Shown here: in pieces, positions 1 to 6,671 of the stretch
How positions within the stretch are numbered: position 1 is the stretch's first letter
How the letters are laid out: each line of letters opens with the position of its first letter
NCBI GenBank assembly: GCA_027858555.1
Contig: JAQICP010000294.1
Location: forward strand, 1 to 9,078
DNA: 9,078 nt
DNA from: Vallitaleaceae bacterium
GTDB lineage: Bacteria; Bacillota; Clostridia; Lachnospirales; Vallitaleaceae
Direction: 5' to 3'
The notes under the pieces: generated by a model
Databases searched by the model: none
The model's input: only the letters and a program-made list of their open reading frames with translations
What the model was told of the DNA's origin: nothing
Program-made: the position numbers and the translations under genes

Positions 1-1
1 T

Positions 2-475
2 TTCACAGTTACCTATAAAAATTACGAAGGTCTAAAGATTCCTAATTCTGCCATTTTAACTAAGGATTTCGTAGCAGTACCAAGAAATGCTATCATCAAT
101 AGCGATGGTAGGGAAGGTGTTTTTATAGAGGTCACAGGAGAAGACATACAACAGAAGGTCATCGCAATTAATTTTTATTATGCCGAGGAGAATTATATAT
201 ATATTCCCTTATCTGAAGAATTATCCCAAAATGATATTCTCGTTTATAAGGACAATGATTTAGACATGATTTATCCATTATCACAAGGTGAAAGGGAGTC
301 TCACGAAGGCGTCTATGTCATCAATAAAGGTTATGCCGGATTCGCTTTAGTTGAGACTTTGACTTATAATGATGATTATAGAATTGTTAAAACTAATACA
401 CAAAACGGGGTTATGATGTACGACAGAATAGCATCTGACGCTTCGACTATTAGTGAAAACGAGTTGATTAATTAA
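2..475 (+). CDS. HlyD-like membrane-fusion/adaptor protein, C-terminal part (5' truncated by window edge)
   Basis: An open frame enters from the left edge and stops at TAA 473-475, giving 157 residues without the start. The visible part resembles the C-terminal beta-rich region of clostridial HlyD-family (membrane-fusion) proteins: a KIPNSAI stretch near residues 12-18, a VPRNAI repeat near 25-30, and GVYVINKGYAGFALVE followed by a GVMMYDRI segment that ends in an acidic tail. Such proteins usually have an N-terminal membrane anchor and a hairpin/lipoyl-like region, which would lie outside the window. It sits 34 nt upstream of ylmE on the same strand, so it may be the first gene of the division operon. 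The family assignment comes from motif resemblance. The substrate and partner transporter are unknown, and no partner gene is visible here. An internal ATG at 266 is not a credible start, because coding-like sequence in the same frame continues upstream of it. Confidence 0.72.
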   Translation, partial: FTVTYKNYEGLKIPNSAILTKDFVAVPRNAIINSDGREGVFIEVTGEDIQQKVIAINFYYAEENYIYIPLSEELSQNDILVYKDNDLDMIYPLSQGERESHEGVYVINKGYAGFALVETLTYNDDYRIVKTNTQNGVMMYDRIASDASTISENELIN

Positions 476-509
476 TGATATACAAAAGACAACTAATAAG
501 GGAGTATAT

Positions 510-1211
510 ATGGAAATTACCAATCTAGAGCAAAATATAAGTGATATTCAAAAATCCATACAATTACATTGTAAGAACTGCGGTCGCGACACAGCAGATG
601 TCGCTCTGATTGCAGTATCTAAAACAAGGTCCATACCCACTATTCTTAAAGCAGTAGACTGTGGTATGCTTGATTTAGGTGAGAACAAGGCCCAGGAAAT
701 CAGAGATAAGTACAATCATTTTTCCACCGATGTCAGATGGCATATGATTGGTCATCTACAAACCAATAAAATCAAATACATAATTGATAAAGTTGTACTT
801 ATTCATTCTGTTGATTCAATAAAATTAGCCAAGGCTATAGACAAAGAGGCAAGTAAAAAACAAATCATAATGCCCATATTAATACAATTAAACCTTTCCC
901 ATGAGGATTCAAAGTTCGGCATTGATGAAAGCCGGCTATATGATATGGTTACATCAATAGCAAGACTTACGCATATCAAAATCGAAGGTTTGATGACTGT
1001 AGCACCATATGTTGTGGATTCAGAAGAAAATCGTCCTATATTTAGAAAAATGAAGGATATTTCTGTTGACATAGCTAGTAAAAACATTGATAATGTAAGT
1101 ATGAGAATGCTATCAATGGGTATGAGTGGTGACTATGGTGTTGCCATCGAAGAAGGCGCTACGATGATTCGCGTCGGGACAAGCATTTTCGGAAAAAGAG
1201 ATTATTCTTAA
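510..1211 (+). CDS. ylmE: YggS/YlmE-family PLP-binding homeostasis protein
   Basis: A 233-residue protein, the usual size for the YggS/YlmE/PROSC family. These proteins bind pyridoxal 5'-phosphate in a TIM-barrel fold and help keep PLP and amino/keto acid pools balanced; no enzymatic reaction is firmly known. The family signatures are present: the PLP lysine K38 in AVSKTR, LGENKAQE at 57-64, WHMIGHLQTNK at 77-87, SVDS in the middle, and a C-terminal phosphate-binding run with SMGMSGD, IEEGATMIR and GTSIFGKR (about 202-229). The ATG at 510 is well placed behind AAGGGAG (498-504). The gene lies directly upstream of sepF, as in many Firmicutes and Actinobacteria, and the 16-nt gap to the sepF start suggests one transcript. 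Nothing in it looks damaged. Confidence 0.95.
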   Translation: MEITNLEQNISDIQKSIQLHCKNCGRDTADVALIAVSKTRSIPTILKAVDCGMLDLGENKAQEIRDKYNHFSTDVRWHMIGHLQTNKIKYIIDKVVLIHSVDSIKLAKAIDKEASKKQIIMPILIQLNLSHEDSKFGIDESRLYDMVTSIARLTHIKIEGLMTVAPYVVDSEENRPIFRKMKDISVDIASKNIDNVSMRMLSMGMSGDYGVAIEEGATMIRVGTSIFGKRDYS

Positions 1212-1213
1212 TG

Positions 1214-1219
1214 AAGGGA
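1214..1219 (+). promoter_or_regulatory. ribosome binding site deciding the sepF start
   Basis: AAGGGA ends 8 nt before the ATG at 1228, a normal spacing. It is only 2 nt from the upstream ATG at 1222, which is too close. This favours the start MAGIFDK over MTMAGIFDK. Confidence 0.7.
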
Positions 1220-1227
1220 AGATGACT

Positions 1228-1728
1228 ATGGCTGGAATTTTTGATAAAATTATAGATTTAATGAACTTAAACGAATATGAGGATGACGACCAAGAAAGTG
1301 AAGAATTAGATGAAGAGATAGACGCCCTCGATGACTACAGTGATAAGCGTCAATTTAAAAGCTATTCAGGTGGTAAAACGCAGGCTTCTTCATATGCTGC
1401 CCCAAACAATGCAAAAGTGTTGAATCTACAGACAAGCATCCAAATGGAAGTTCATGTCATACAACCATCTGATTATAATGATGCTTGCGAGATATGCAAC
1501 TACTTAATCCAGCACAAGCCTGTTATTATTAATTTGGAGAAACTAGATGCGGGTGTAGCACAAAGAATTATGGATTTTATTAGCGGTTCTTGTTATACTC
1601 TAGAAGGTAATGTTCAAAAAGTCACCAATAACATATTCATTATCGCACCCGCTAACGTTGATGTGGCTGGTAATTTCAAAGAAGAATTAAAGTCTAATGG
1701 CATTATATTACCATGGAAGGGCGAGTGA
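1228..1728 (+). CDS. sepF: Cell division protein SepF
   Basis: A 166-residue SepF. The family tethers FtsZ filaments to the membrane and bundles them into rings at the septum. The N-terminal amphipathic segment MAGIFDKIIDLMNL (1-14) fits the membrane-binding helix. An acidic and then Gly/Ser/Gln-rich linker follows (about 15-68). The globular SepF domain (about 72-148) carries MEVHVIQPSDY, PVIINLEKLD, the AQRIMDFISG segment with the conserved glycine G120, YTLEGNVQKV and FIIAPANVDVAG. The start at 1228 is preferred because the ribosome binding site is well spaced only for that ATG. The alternative ATG 1222 would add two residues. The gene lies between ylmE and ylmG, the standard division-cluster position, and its stop is 5 nt before the ylmG start, so translational coupling is likely. 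Confidence 0.95.
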   Translation: MAGIFDKIIDLMNLNEYEDDDQESEELDEEIDALDDYSDKRQFKSYSGGKTQASSYAAPNNAKVLNLQTSIQMEVHVIQPSDYNDACEICNYLIQHKPVIINLEKLDAGVAQRIMDFISGSCYTLEGNVQKVTNNIFIIAPANVDVAGNFKEELKSNGIILPWKGE

Positions 1729-1733
1729 TTTAA

Positions 1734-2012
1734 TTGTTGTTAACTTTAATTATTAAGTCATTTACCTTGATATTGTTAATCTTACAGATTTTGATTTTAA
1801 TAAGGATTATAATGTCTTGGCTTCCAATTAATAGAGATAGTAAGTTTTATGACTTTATATATAGCGTGACAGAAATTATTCTGGCACCGATACGCTTATT
1901 GATTAAAAAATCGGTTTTTGCAAATACCACTTATGCTTATGATTTATCGCCACTAATTGCATTGCTTCTTATTAGCGGCATGCAGTATTTCTTACGGATT
2001 TATGTTGTCTAG
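1734..2012 (+). CDS. ylmG: YggT-family membrane protein YlmG (TTG start)
   Basis: A 92-residue integral membrane protein of the YggT/YlmG family. It has two hydrophobic segments (about 1-28 and 68-90) separated by a short amphipathic stretch. The family signature is visible as RIIMSWLP near 24-31 and the APIRLLI stretch near 52-58, where many homologues read TEPIL-PIR; here the first proline of that motif is replaced (TEIILAPIR). The family is linked by gene neighbourhood and by plastid homologues to membrane or division-site organisation, but its biochemical role is not defined. No ATG is available near the 5' end. TTG at 1734, or the next codon TTG at 1737, must serve as start. GGAAGG at 1715-1720 is somewhat distant, so coupling to the sepF stop (1726-1728) probably helps initiation. 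Confidence 0.88.
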   Translation: MLLTLIIKSFTLILLILQILILIRIIMSWLPINRDSKFYDFIYSVTEIILAPIRLLIKKSVFANTTYAYDLSPLIALLLISGMQYFLRIYVV

Positions 2013-2076
2013 ATTATTTGTAAGAATAGTAAGTAAAGATAATTAATAGGTAAAGTTATTAAGATAGTTGGTGCTT

Positions 2077-2874
2077 ATGGATAAAGCTACTCACATATTG
2101 ATTGAAAGAATTAAGGACATGCTACTTACTGCAGAATATAGACAACAAGTGTCATCAACTAATTTTCTTGATTTGAATCAACTGTCAGTTGTTTCAGGCG
2201 TAATTAAGACTAGTTCAGTCAAATATTTCTACTATGGTGGATACCCTTTAGCTGAACGAAAATGCTTAATATTGTTACCACCGTATAGAGATTCAGATGA
2301 TATTGATGACGAAGTATGGCAACGCAATTTTGGTACTAGTGACGACAACCCTTTAACAACCATACTGATCACACATGAAGCTAAATTTCAAACAAAACCT
2401 TTAACTCATCGTGATTACCTTGGCGCATTAATCAATCTAGGTATTGATAGACAAGTTATTGGTGACATTATTGTTGAAAACGATTCTGCTTATGTATTTG
2501 TAGTAAAACATATTGCGACCTTTATTTTAGAATCTTTAATTAAGGTCAATCGCTACAATGTTCACACCGAAATTGCAGATATAGAAGACATAGATGTGAC
2601 AGAACCGGCCTTCAAAATAGTGACGGGTACTGTGCAATCAATAAGAATCGATAGTATGCTTACATGCGCATTTCATTTATCTAGAACAGCTAGTACTGAA
2701 TACATTGCCTCAGGTAAAGTGTTCAAAAATAATTTGTTAATCATAAAAAATAATACCTCATTAGTGACGGGTGATCTTATAACCCTGAGAGGTTTAGGTA
2801 GATGTAAGCTAACAAGTATTGGGACACAAACTAAAAAAAATCGATACCATGTTACTTTTCATGTGTATCAGTAG
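2077..2874 (+). CDS. ylmH: YlmH-family S4-domain RNA-binding protein
   Basis: About 265 residues from ATG 2077. The protein belongs to the YlmH family: an N-terminal region with FLDLNQLSVV (about 25-34) and the YYGGYPLAERKC segment near 49-60, then a C-terminal S4 RNA-binding domain (about 185-245). The S4 part contains IRIDSMLTCAFHLSR, a GKVF turn and the DLITLRGLGRCKL run typical of the family. Bacterial YlmH is encoded in the division cluster and is reported to act on stalled ribosomes/50S-peptidyl-tRNA; nothing here tests that. The start is uncertain: TTG 2068, GTG 2071 and ATG 2077 are all in frame, and none has a strong Shine-Dalgarno sequence. I chose the ATG because the family's N terminus begins at about this point. 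The stop abuts the first ATG of the divIVA frame. Confidence 0.88.
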   Translation: MDKATHILIERIKDMLLTAEYRQQVSSTNFLDLNQLSVVSGVIKTSSVKYFYYGGYPLAERKCLILLPPYRDSDDIDDEVWQRNFGTSDDNPLTTILITHEAKFQTKPLTHRDYLGALINLGIDRQVIGDIIVENDSAYVFVVKHIATFILESLIKVNRYNVHTEIADIEDIDVTEPAFKIVTGTVQSIRIDSMLTCAFHLSRTASTEYIASGKVFKNNLLIIKNNTSLVTGDLITLRGLGRCKLTSIGTQTKKNRYHVTFHVYQ

Positions 2875-2877
2875 ATG

Positions 2878-2883
2878 CGGAGG
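2878..2883 (+). promoter_or_regulatory. ribosome binding site deciding the divIVA start
   Basis: CGGAGG is 6 nt before the ATG at 2890, ideal spacing. It lies inside the possible 5-codon extension starting at ATG 2875, which itself has no ribosome binding site. The start is therefore 2890 (MLTPLDIE). Confidence 0.85.
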
Positions 2884-2889
2884 AATCAT

Positions 2890-3483
2890 ATGTTAACACC
2901 TTTAGATATTGAATCAAAAGTATTCGCAAGAACACTATCAGGATATAGCATTGCTGAGGTAAAACAATTTATGCGAGAGGTACTCACCAGCTATGAAAAG
3001 TTGTATCGAGATAATATTGAATTAAGAGATAAAGTAAATATGTTGAATGAGGGCATACAATACTATAAAACCATTGAAGACACGCTACAAAGCACCTTGT
3101 TGTTAGCTGAAAGAACCTCTGAAGATGTTAAGGCTAATGCTAGGCAAAAAGCAGAACAAATAATAAAAGAATCAGAACTGAGAGCGGATACTATTATCAA
3201 CGACGCTCAAAATGAAATATATAGAATTAGCAAAAGTAAAGAGTCATTGGTTCGAGCATATGATGCTTCTAAGATTCAGATGAGACAATTTCTTAAAGCA
3301 CAATTAGAGCTAACCAATACCACAGATTTGGAACTTAACCTTGATTCATACGAAGATGAGATTCGAAAAAATAACGAGGCAAGTATTGCCCATGTTAATG
3401 CTAGTGCTAACAATGAGCTTAGTTATAATGAATATGATACCACTAATGATGACGATGATAGTTCAGACAATGAACAAGGGTAG
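2890..3483 (+). CDS. divIVA: Cell-division/polarity protein DivIVA
   Basis: A 197-residue DivIVA. The family recognises negatively curved membrane at poles and septa and recruits partner proteins. The N-terminal domain is typical: LTPLDIESK (2-10), the crossed-loop region VFARTLSGYS (11-20), then EVKQFMREVLTSYEKLYRDN leading into coiled coil (about 25-60 and 64-140, rich in A, E, K, R and Q). The last 50 residues are low-complexity and acidic/Asn-rich, with a DDDD run near the end, probably disordered. In B. subtilis DivIVA, F17 and R18 at the loop tip mediate membrane contact; the aligned residues here are L16 and S17, so the hydrophobic character is kept but the adjacent charge is not. The gene follows ylmH with a 15-nt gap and is the last of the division cluster. 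Confidence 0.94.
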   Translation: MLTPLDIESKVFARTLSGYSIAEVKQFMREVLTSYEKLYRDNIELRDKVNMLNEGIQYYKTIEDTLQSTLLLAERTSEDVKANARQKAEQIIKESELRADTIINDAQNEIYRISKSKESLVRAYDASKIQMRQFLKAQLELTNTTDLELNLDSYEDEIRKNNEASIAHVNASANNELSYNEYDTTNDDDDSSDNEQG

Positions 3484-3506
3484 ATATACAGCTAATAGGA
3501 GATAAC

Positions 3507-4586
3507 ATGAAAGAGCTTTCCGTTCAAACACCAGAAAAATGCTATAATATCTACTTTTCAGATACCTTTGAACCATTAGCAACTATTCTTGAAGCTGGGA
3601 ATTACAGTAAAATTGCCATTGTCTCGGAGACCAATGTTTTCCCGTTATATGGCGAGGCATTAAAAAAAGTATGCCAAGTTAATCCTAAAGAAGTCTATTC
3701 ATATACATATATAGCAGGTGAAGCCAATAAGAATATAGATACTTTAGTGGATTTATATGATTTTTGTGTCTCCTCCAAATTAGACCGAAACTCAATTGTC
3801 TTAGCATTGGGTGGGGGTGTAACAGGAGACATGGTTGGTTTTTTATCTGCTACATTTATGCGTGGAATAGCTTATGGGCAGATTCCAACATCATTGCTAG
3901 CCCAAGTGGATTCTAGCGTAGGCGGAAAAACAGGGATAGATTTCAATGGTTACAAAAATATCATTGGTGCTTTTTACCAACCGGAATTTGTGTTTATGAA
4001 TACGAACACTTTAAAGACTTTAAATCAACGAGAATTCAGTTCTGGCATGGGTGAGATTATAAAGCATGGCTGCATACTAGATAAAGACTACCTTAATATG
4101 CTCATTAATGAGCGTGAAGGTATTGTGGCTTTGGAGCACAATGCACTCACAAATATGATTATTCGCTCATGTGAGATTAAAAGTAAAATAGTAGGACAAG
4201 ATGAGAAAGAACGTGGTATAAGAGCTTTATTGAACTTTGGTCATACTTTTGGTCATGCAGTAGAGCGTTTGATTGACTTTAAGCTTTCTCATGGTGCATG
4301 TGTTAGTATAGGCATGGTAGCAGCTTCGTATCTATCCTTAACATTAAATTACATACAAAAAGAGGATTACGATTTAATCATTGATACCATCATTTCCTAC
4401 GGTTTACCGATATCAATAGATGGCATACTATCATCTGATGTCTATAACGATATGTTTTCAGATAAAAAAACAGCTTATAATCAGCTTAAACTAGTATTAC
4501 TACGAAACTTGGGGGATGCTTTCATAACGACTGATGTTAAGAAAGAGGATATTATAAAGGCCATAGAACACATTATAAAAAAATAA
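3507..4586 (+). CDS. aroB: 3-dehydroquinate synthase
   Basis: A 359-residue AroB, full length. It converts DAHP to 3-dehydroquinate, the second step of the shikimate pathway, using NAD+ and a divalent metal in the cytosol. NAD-binding and family motifs are present: LALGGGVTGDMVGF (99-112), QIPTSLLAQVDSSVGGKTGID (125-145) and KNIIGAFYQP (150-159). The three metal ligands of the family fit E183 (GMGEIIKHG), H246 (NFGHTFGHA) and H262 (LSHGA), with the same 16-residue gap between the two histidines as in characterised AroB. The start ATG at 3507 has AGGAGA at 3497-3502. It stands 23 nt after divIVA and before lspA, with no other shikimate gene visible. In Bacillus this slot is held by ileS, so aroB has either moved in or been brought next to lspA by loss of other genes. 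Confidence 0.96.
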   Translation: MKELSVQTPEKCYNIYFSDTFEPLATILEAGNYSKIAIVSETNVFPLYGEALKKVCQVNPKEVYSYTYIAGEANKNIDTLVDLYDFCVSSKLDRNSIVLALGGGVTGDMVGFLSATFMRGIAYGQIPTSLLAQVDSSVGGKTGIDFNGYKNIIGAFYQPEFVFMNTNTLKTLNQREFSSGMGEIIKHGCILDKDYLNMLINEREGIVALEHNALTNMIIRSCEIKSKIVGQDEKERGIRALLNFGHTFGHAVERLIDFKLSHGACVSIGMVAASYLSLTLNYIQKEDYDLIIDTIISYGLPISIDGILSSDVYNDMFSDKKTAYNQLKLVLLRNLGDAFITTDVKKEDIIKAIEHIIKK

Positions 4587-4602
4587 ACTGAATCGATATG
4601 AC

Positions 4603-4617
4603 GTTTAAAATTTAAAC
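4603..4617. repeat. perfect short inverted repeat in the aroB-lspA gap
   Basis: GTTTAAA (4603-4609), one central A, then TTTAAAC (4611-4617) form a perfect 7-bp palindrome. It could be an operator-like site or a coincidence of AT-rich DNA. No U-rich tract follows, so it does not look like a terminator. Confidence 0.45.
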
Positions 4618-4675
4618 ATAGCATATGGTTTACCGTAACTATGTTATGTAAACAATGTCGTTCGATACAACATAG
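4615..4675 (+). promoter_or_regulatory. possible alternative-hairpin leader of lspA
   Basis: Three copies of one 7-nt element lie in the 97-nt gap before lspA: AACATAG (4615-4621), its exact complement CTATGTT (4639-4645), and AACATAG again (4669-4675). The central copy can pair with either flank. The upstream hairpin can also form a 10-bp stem (4616-4625 with 4640-4649, including one G-U pair). The downstream pairing can be lengthened by GTA (4648-4650) with TAC (4666-4668) over a 2-nt bulge, and its last AG overlaps the lspA ribosome binding site AGGAG (4674-4678). This is pattern evidence only; no ligand or regulator is known. Confidence 0.4.
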
Positions 4676-4683
4676 GAGTCAAT

Positions 4684-5184
4684 ATGTTTGAAATTATTGC
4701 AATAATCTTTTTAATATCATTAGACCAAATAGTGAAGTACTTAACCGTCCTACATTTACAAGGCCAGGCGCATTTCGTTGTTTTAGATAAAGTGTTCGAA
4801 TTTGTATATGTAGAAAATAGAGGCGCAGCTTTTGGTATACTGCAGAATCAACAAGGGCTATTCAAAGTATTCACAGGTATTTTCATAGTAATCGCTATCT
4901 ATGTGCTATTTAAGAAAATGCCTAGAACCAAACATTATATGTTACTTAGAGTTACAGCGGTATTATTCATAGCAGGTGGGATAGGTAACCTGATTGATCG
5001 CGTACGACTGAACTACGTCATTGATACTTTCTACTTCAAACTAATCGATTTCCCTGTTTTCAATGTAGCTGATAGCTGTGTTGTTATTGGTAGTATACTA
5101 TTTGTATTGTTACTACTATTCAAATACAAAGATACCGATTTTGAATTTTTAAACTTCAGATCCAACAAAAAGGATGTAAAATGA
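4684..5184 (+). CDS. lspA: Lipoprotein signal peptidase (signal peptidase II)
   Basis: A 166-residue LspA, normal length. This membrane aspartyl protease removes the signal peptide of diacylglyceryl-modified prolipoproteins. Four hydrophobic segments are visible (about 2-20, 62-76, 86-103 and 131-147). Conserved signatures are the first-helix aspartate in SLDQIVKY (D14), VENRGAAFG (43-51), GGIGNLIDR (98-106), the catalytic aspartate D114 in YVIDTF, and the second catalytic aspartate D130 in FNVADS. The C-terminal tail is charged (FRSNKKDVK). The ATG at 4684 is 5 nt behind AGGAG. The stop overlaps the start of the pseudouridine synthase gene as ATGA (5181-5184), so the two are translationally coupled, as in the B. 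subtilis lspA-ylyB pair. The 97-nt gap upstream holds a possible regulatory leader. Confidence 0.96.
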   Translation: MFEIIAIIFLISLDQIVKYLTVLHLQGQAHFVVLDKVFEFVYVENRGAAFGILQNQQGLFKVFTGIFIVIAIYVLFKKMPRTKHYMLLRVTAVLFIAGGIGNLIDRVRLNYVIDTFYFKLIDFPVFNVADSCVVIGSILFVLLLLFKYKDTDFEFLNFRSNKKDVK

Positions 5185-6101
5185 AAGAAATTGAATTCAC
5201 AATTGAAACAAGTGGCGAACGATTAGATAAAGCATTATCAGAACTGATGCCAGAGCATTCTAGATCATCCATTCAACGGATGATTAAAGAAGAACAGGTA
5301 CTGGTCAATGGCGAATTATCAAAGGCAAGATATACAGTTAAGACTAATGATATCATCCACATTACAATACCAGATGCAACCTCAGTTGATATCAAGCCTG
5401 TAGAGATGCCCCTAGATATTGTATACGAAGACAAAGATATCATTGTCATCAACAAAGCAAAGGGCATGGTTGTTCATCCTTCTGCCGGCCATCAAGAAGA
5501 TACTTTAGTTAATGCCGTGTTATATCATTGCGGTAAGGATTTATCTGGCATCAACGGTGAAATACGGCCAGGTATTGTTCATAGAATTGATAAGGATACT
5601 ACGGGACTTCTAGTAATCTGTAAAAATGATTATGCTCATGAATTCATAGCAAAACAATTACAAGCACATACAGTAACAAGAACTTATGAAGCTATTGCAT
5701 ACTACAACTTTAAAGATGAAGAAGGTACTGTAGATGCACCAATAGGCCGTCACCCAAAAGATAGAAAAAAAATGGCTGTCATTAGTCGTAATGGTAAAGA
5801 AGCAATAACGCATTACGAAGTCTTAGAGCGATTAGATCATAAAAAGTTCACACATATACGATGTCGTTTAGAAACCGGCCGTACGCATCAAATTCGAGTC
5901 CATATGGCAAGTATCATGCATCCACTCTTAGGTGATGACATCTATGGACCGACTAATACTAAGTTCAATTTACAAGGACAATGTCTACACGCAAAAACCC
6001 TAGGCTTTATACACCCAAGTACTAAAGAATATATAGCATTCGACTCTGAATTACCTGATTATTTTAAAACACTATTGGCACAATTAAGAGATAGGGGTTA
6101 A
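5181..6101 (+). CDS. rluD: RluD/YlyB-family large-subunit rRNA pseudouridine synthase
   Basis: A 306-residue RluA/RluD-family pseudouridine synthase that isomerises uridines, probably in 23S rRNA. An N-terminal S4 RNA-binding domain (about 13-60, RLDKALSELM through KARYTVKTND) is followed by the catalytic domain. The catalytic aspartate is D137 in IVHRIDKDTTGLL, which matches the family HRxDxxTSG motif with Thr in place of Ser. Other conserved pieces are NKAKGMVVHPSAGH (91-104), RTHQIRVHM (234-242) and HPLLGDDIYG (247-256). The exact target uridines cannot be read from the sequence. The position between lspA and pyrR is that of ylyB in B. subtilis. It overlaps lspA by 4 nt and ends only 2 nt before pyrR, so the three are almost certainly co-transcribed. 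Confidence 0.93.
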   Translation: MKEIEFTIETSGERLDKALSELMPEHSRSSIQRMIKEEQVLVNGELSKARYTVKTNDIIHITIPDATSVDIKPVEMPLDIVYEDKDIIVINKAKGMVVHPSAGHQEDTLVNAVLYHCGKDLSGINGEIRPGIVHRIDKDTTGLLVICKNDYAHEFIAKQLQAHTVTRTYEAIAYYNFKDEEGTVDAPIGRHPKDRKKMAVISRNGKEAITHYEVLERLDHKKFTHIRCRLETGRTHQIRVHMASIMHPLLGDDIYGPTNTKFNLQGQCLHAKTLGFIHPSTKEYIAFDSELPDYFKTLLAQLRDRG

Positions 6102-6103
6102 TT

Positions 6104-6628
6104 ATGAAAGAAATTATGAATGCCGCTGAAATTAATAGAGCGCTAACAAGGATTTCACATGAAATAATCGAAAATAATAAAGGGACATCTGGTTTGATTA
6201 TTCTTGGTGTGAAAACACGTGGCGTGCCATTAGCTGAACGAATCGTTCAAAAAATAAACGATATAGAATCTGTTACGGTGCCTCTCGGTGCTTTAGATAT
6301 CACTTTTTACAGAGATGATTTAGTCACCAAATCAGAACAGCCAACCATTAATGAAACACTACGCATGAACGTTGAAAACAAAACAGTAATAGTGGTTGAC
6401 GATGTCATCTACACAGGACGAACATGCCGGGCAGCACTTGATGCCATACTTGATGCAGGCAGAGCGGAGAAGATACAATTTGTCGCATTGGTTGATAGAG
6501 GACATCGAGAATTACCACTTACACCTAATTATATCGGTAAAAACGTTCCCACTTCTAATGAAGAAGTCGTACATGTTCGTTTGCAAGAGATTGACGGTAT
6601 AGATCAGGTCATACTTACAGTACGTTAG
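6104..6628 (+). CDS. pyrR: Bifunctional pyr-operon regulator / uracil phosphoribosyltransferase PyrR
   Basis: A 174-residue PyrR. In Firmicutes it binds pyr mRNA in response to UMP and also has uracil phosphoribosyltransferase activity (uracil + PRPP to UMP). Alignment to B. subtilis PyrR by eye is clear throughout: RALTRISHEIIENNKG (12-27), GVKTRGVPLA (35-44), LDITFYRDDL (64-73), the PRPP-binding loop VVDDVIYTGRT (97-107), VDRGHRELP (130-138) and YIGKNVPTS (143-151). ATG 6104 has AGGGG at 6093-6097. An in-frame ATG at 6116 is a less likely start. The gene lies 2 nt after the pseudouridine synthase gene, leaving no room for the leader attenuator that precedes pyrR in B. subtilis. How, and whether, it acts on RNA here is therefore open. 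Confidence 0.95.
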   Translation: MKEIMNAAEINRALTRISHEIIENNKGTSGLIILGVKTRGVPLAERIVQKINDIESVTVPLGALDITFYRDDLVTKSEQPTINETLRMNVENKTVIVVDDVIYTGRTCRAALDAILDAGRAEKIQFVALVDRGHRELPLTPNYIGKNVPTSNEEVVHVRLQEIDGIDQVILTVR

Positions 6629-6644
6629 TGCCTCGCACTTGCGA
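6627..6644 (+). other. two overlapping mini-hairpins at the pyrR stop
   Basis: AGTGC (6627-6631) can pair with GCACT (6635-6639), and TCGC (6633-6636) with GCGA (6641-6644). The two share bases and exclude each other. There is no U-tract, so they do not form a terminator. They may affect only local mRNA structure between pyrR and pyrP. Confidence 0.3.
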
Positions 6645-6654
6645 TAATAAATTT

Positions 6655-6671
6655 AGGGGGTTTCAAAAACC
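6655..6671 (+). promoter_or_regulatory. pyrP ribosome binding site with adjoining hairpin
   Basis: AGGGGG (6655-6660) lies 11 nt from the ATG at 6672, longer than usual. GGTTT (6659-6663) can pair with AAACC (6667-6671) around a CAA loop, directly before the start codon. The stem would shorten the effective distance to the start codon but takes two G residues of the binding site. Confidence 0.4.

Noticed and set aside
803..1087. Minus-strand open frame of 94 codons within ylmE
   Set aside because: It overlaps a strongly supported gene with intact motifs and has no ribosome binding site or recognisable product.
2781..2794. AACCCTGAGAGGTT, which resembles the PyrR-binding loop consensus at 13 of 14 positions and has a 4-bp stem
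   Set aside because: It lies inside ylmH and encodes the conserved TLRGLGR part of the S4 domain, over 3 kb upstream of pyrR, with no terminator nearby. Coincidence is the best explanation.
2875..2889. Five-codon N-terminal extension of DivIVA starting at ATG 2875
   Set aside because: The extension contains the ribosome binding site of the ATG at 2890, and DivIVA homologues begin at the equivalent of that Met.
4587..4683. Promoter or intrinsic terminator in the aroB-lspA gap
   Set aside because: No -35/-10 pair with acceptable spacing was found, and neither hairpin is followed by a U-tract. Only the repeat structure is reported.
5273..5467. Minus-strand open frame of 64 codons within the pseudouridine synthase gene
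   Set aside because: Shadow of the S4/catalytic-domain coding sequence, with no independent support.
6396..6602. Second + strand frame of 68 codons within pyrR
   Set aside because: It is out of frame with the PRPP loop of a full-length PyrR and has no family resemblance. It is not evidence of a frameshift.
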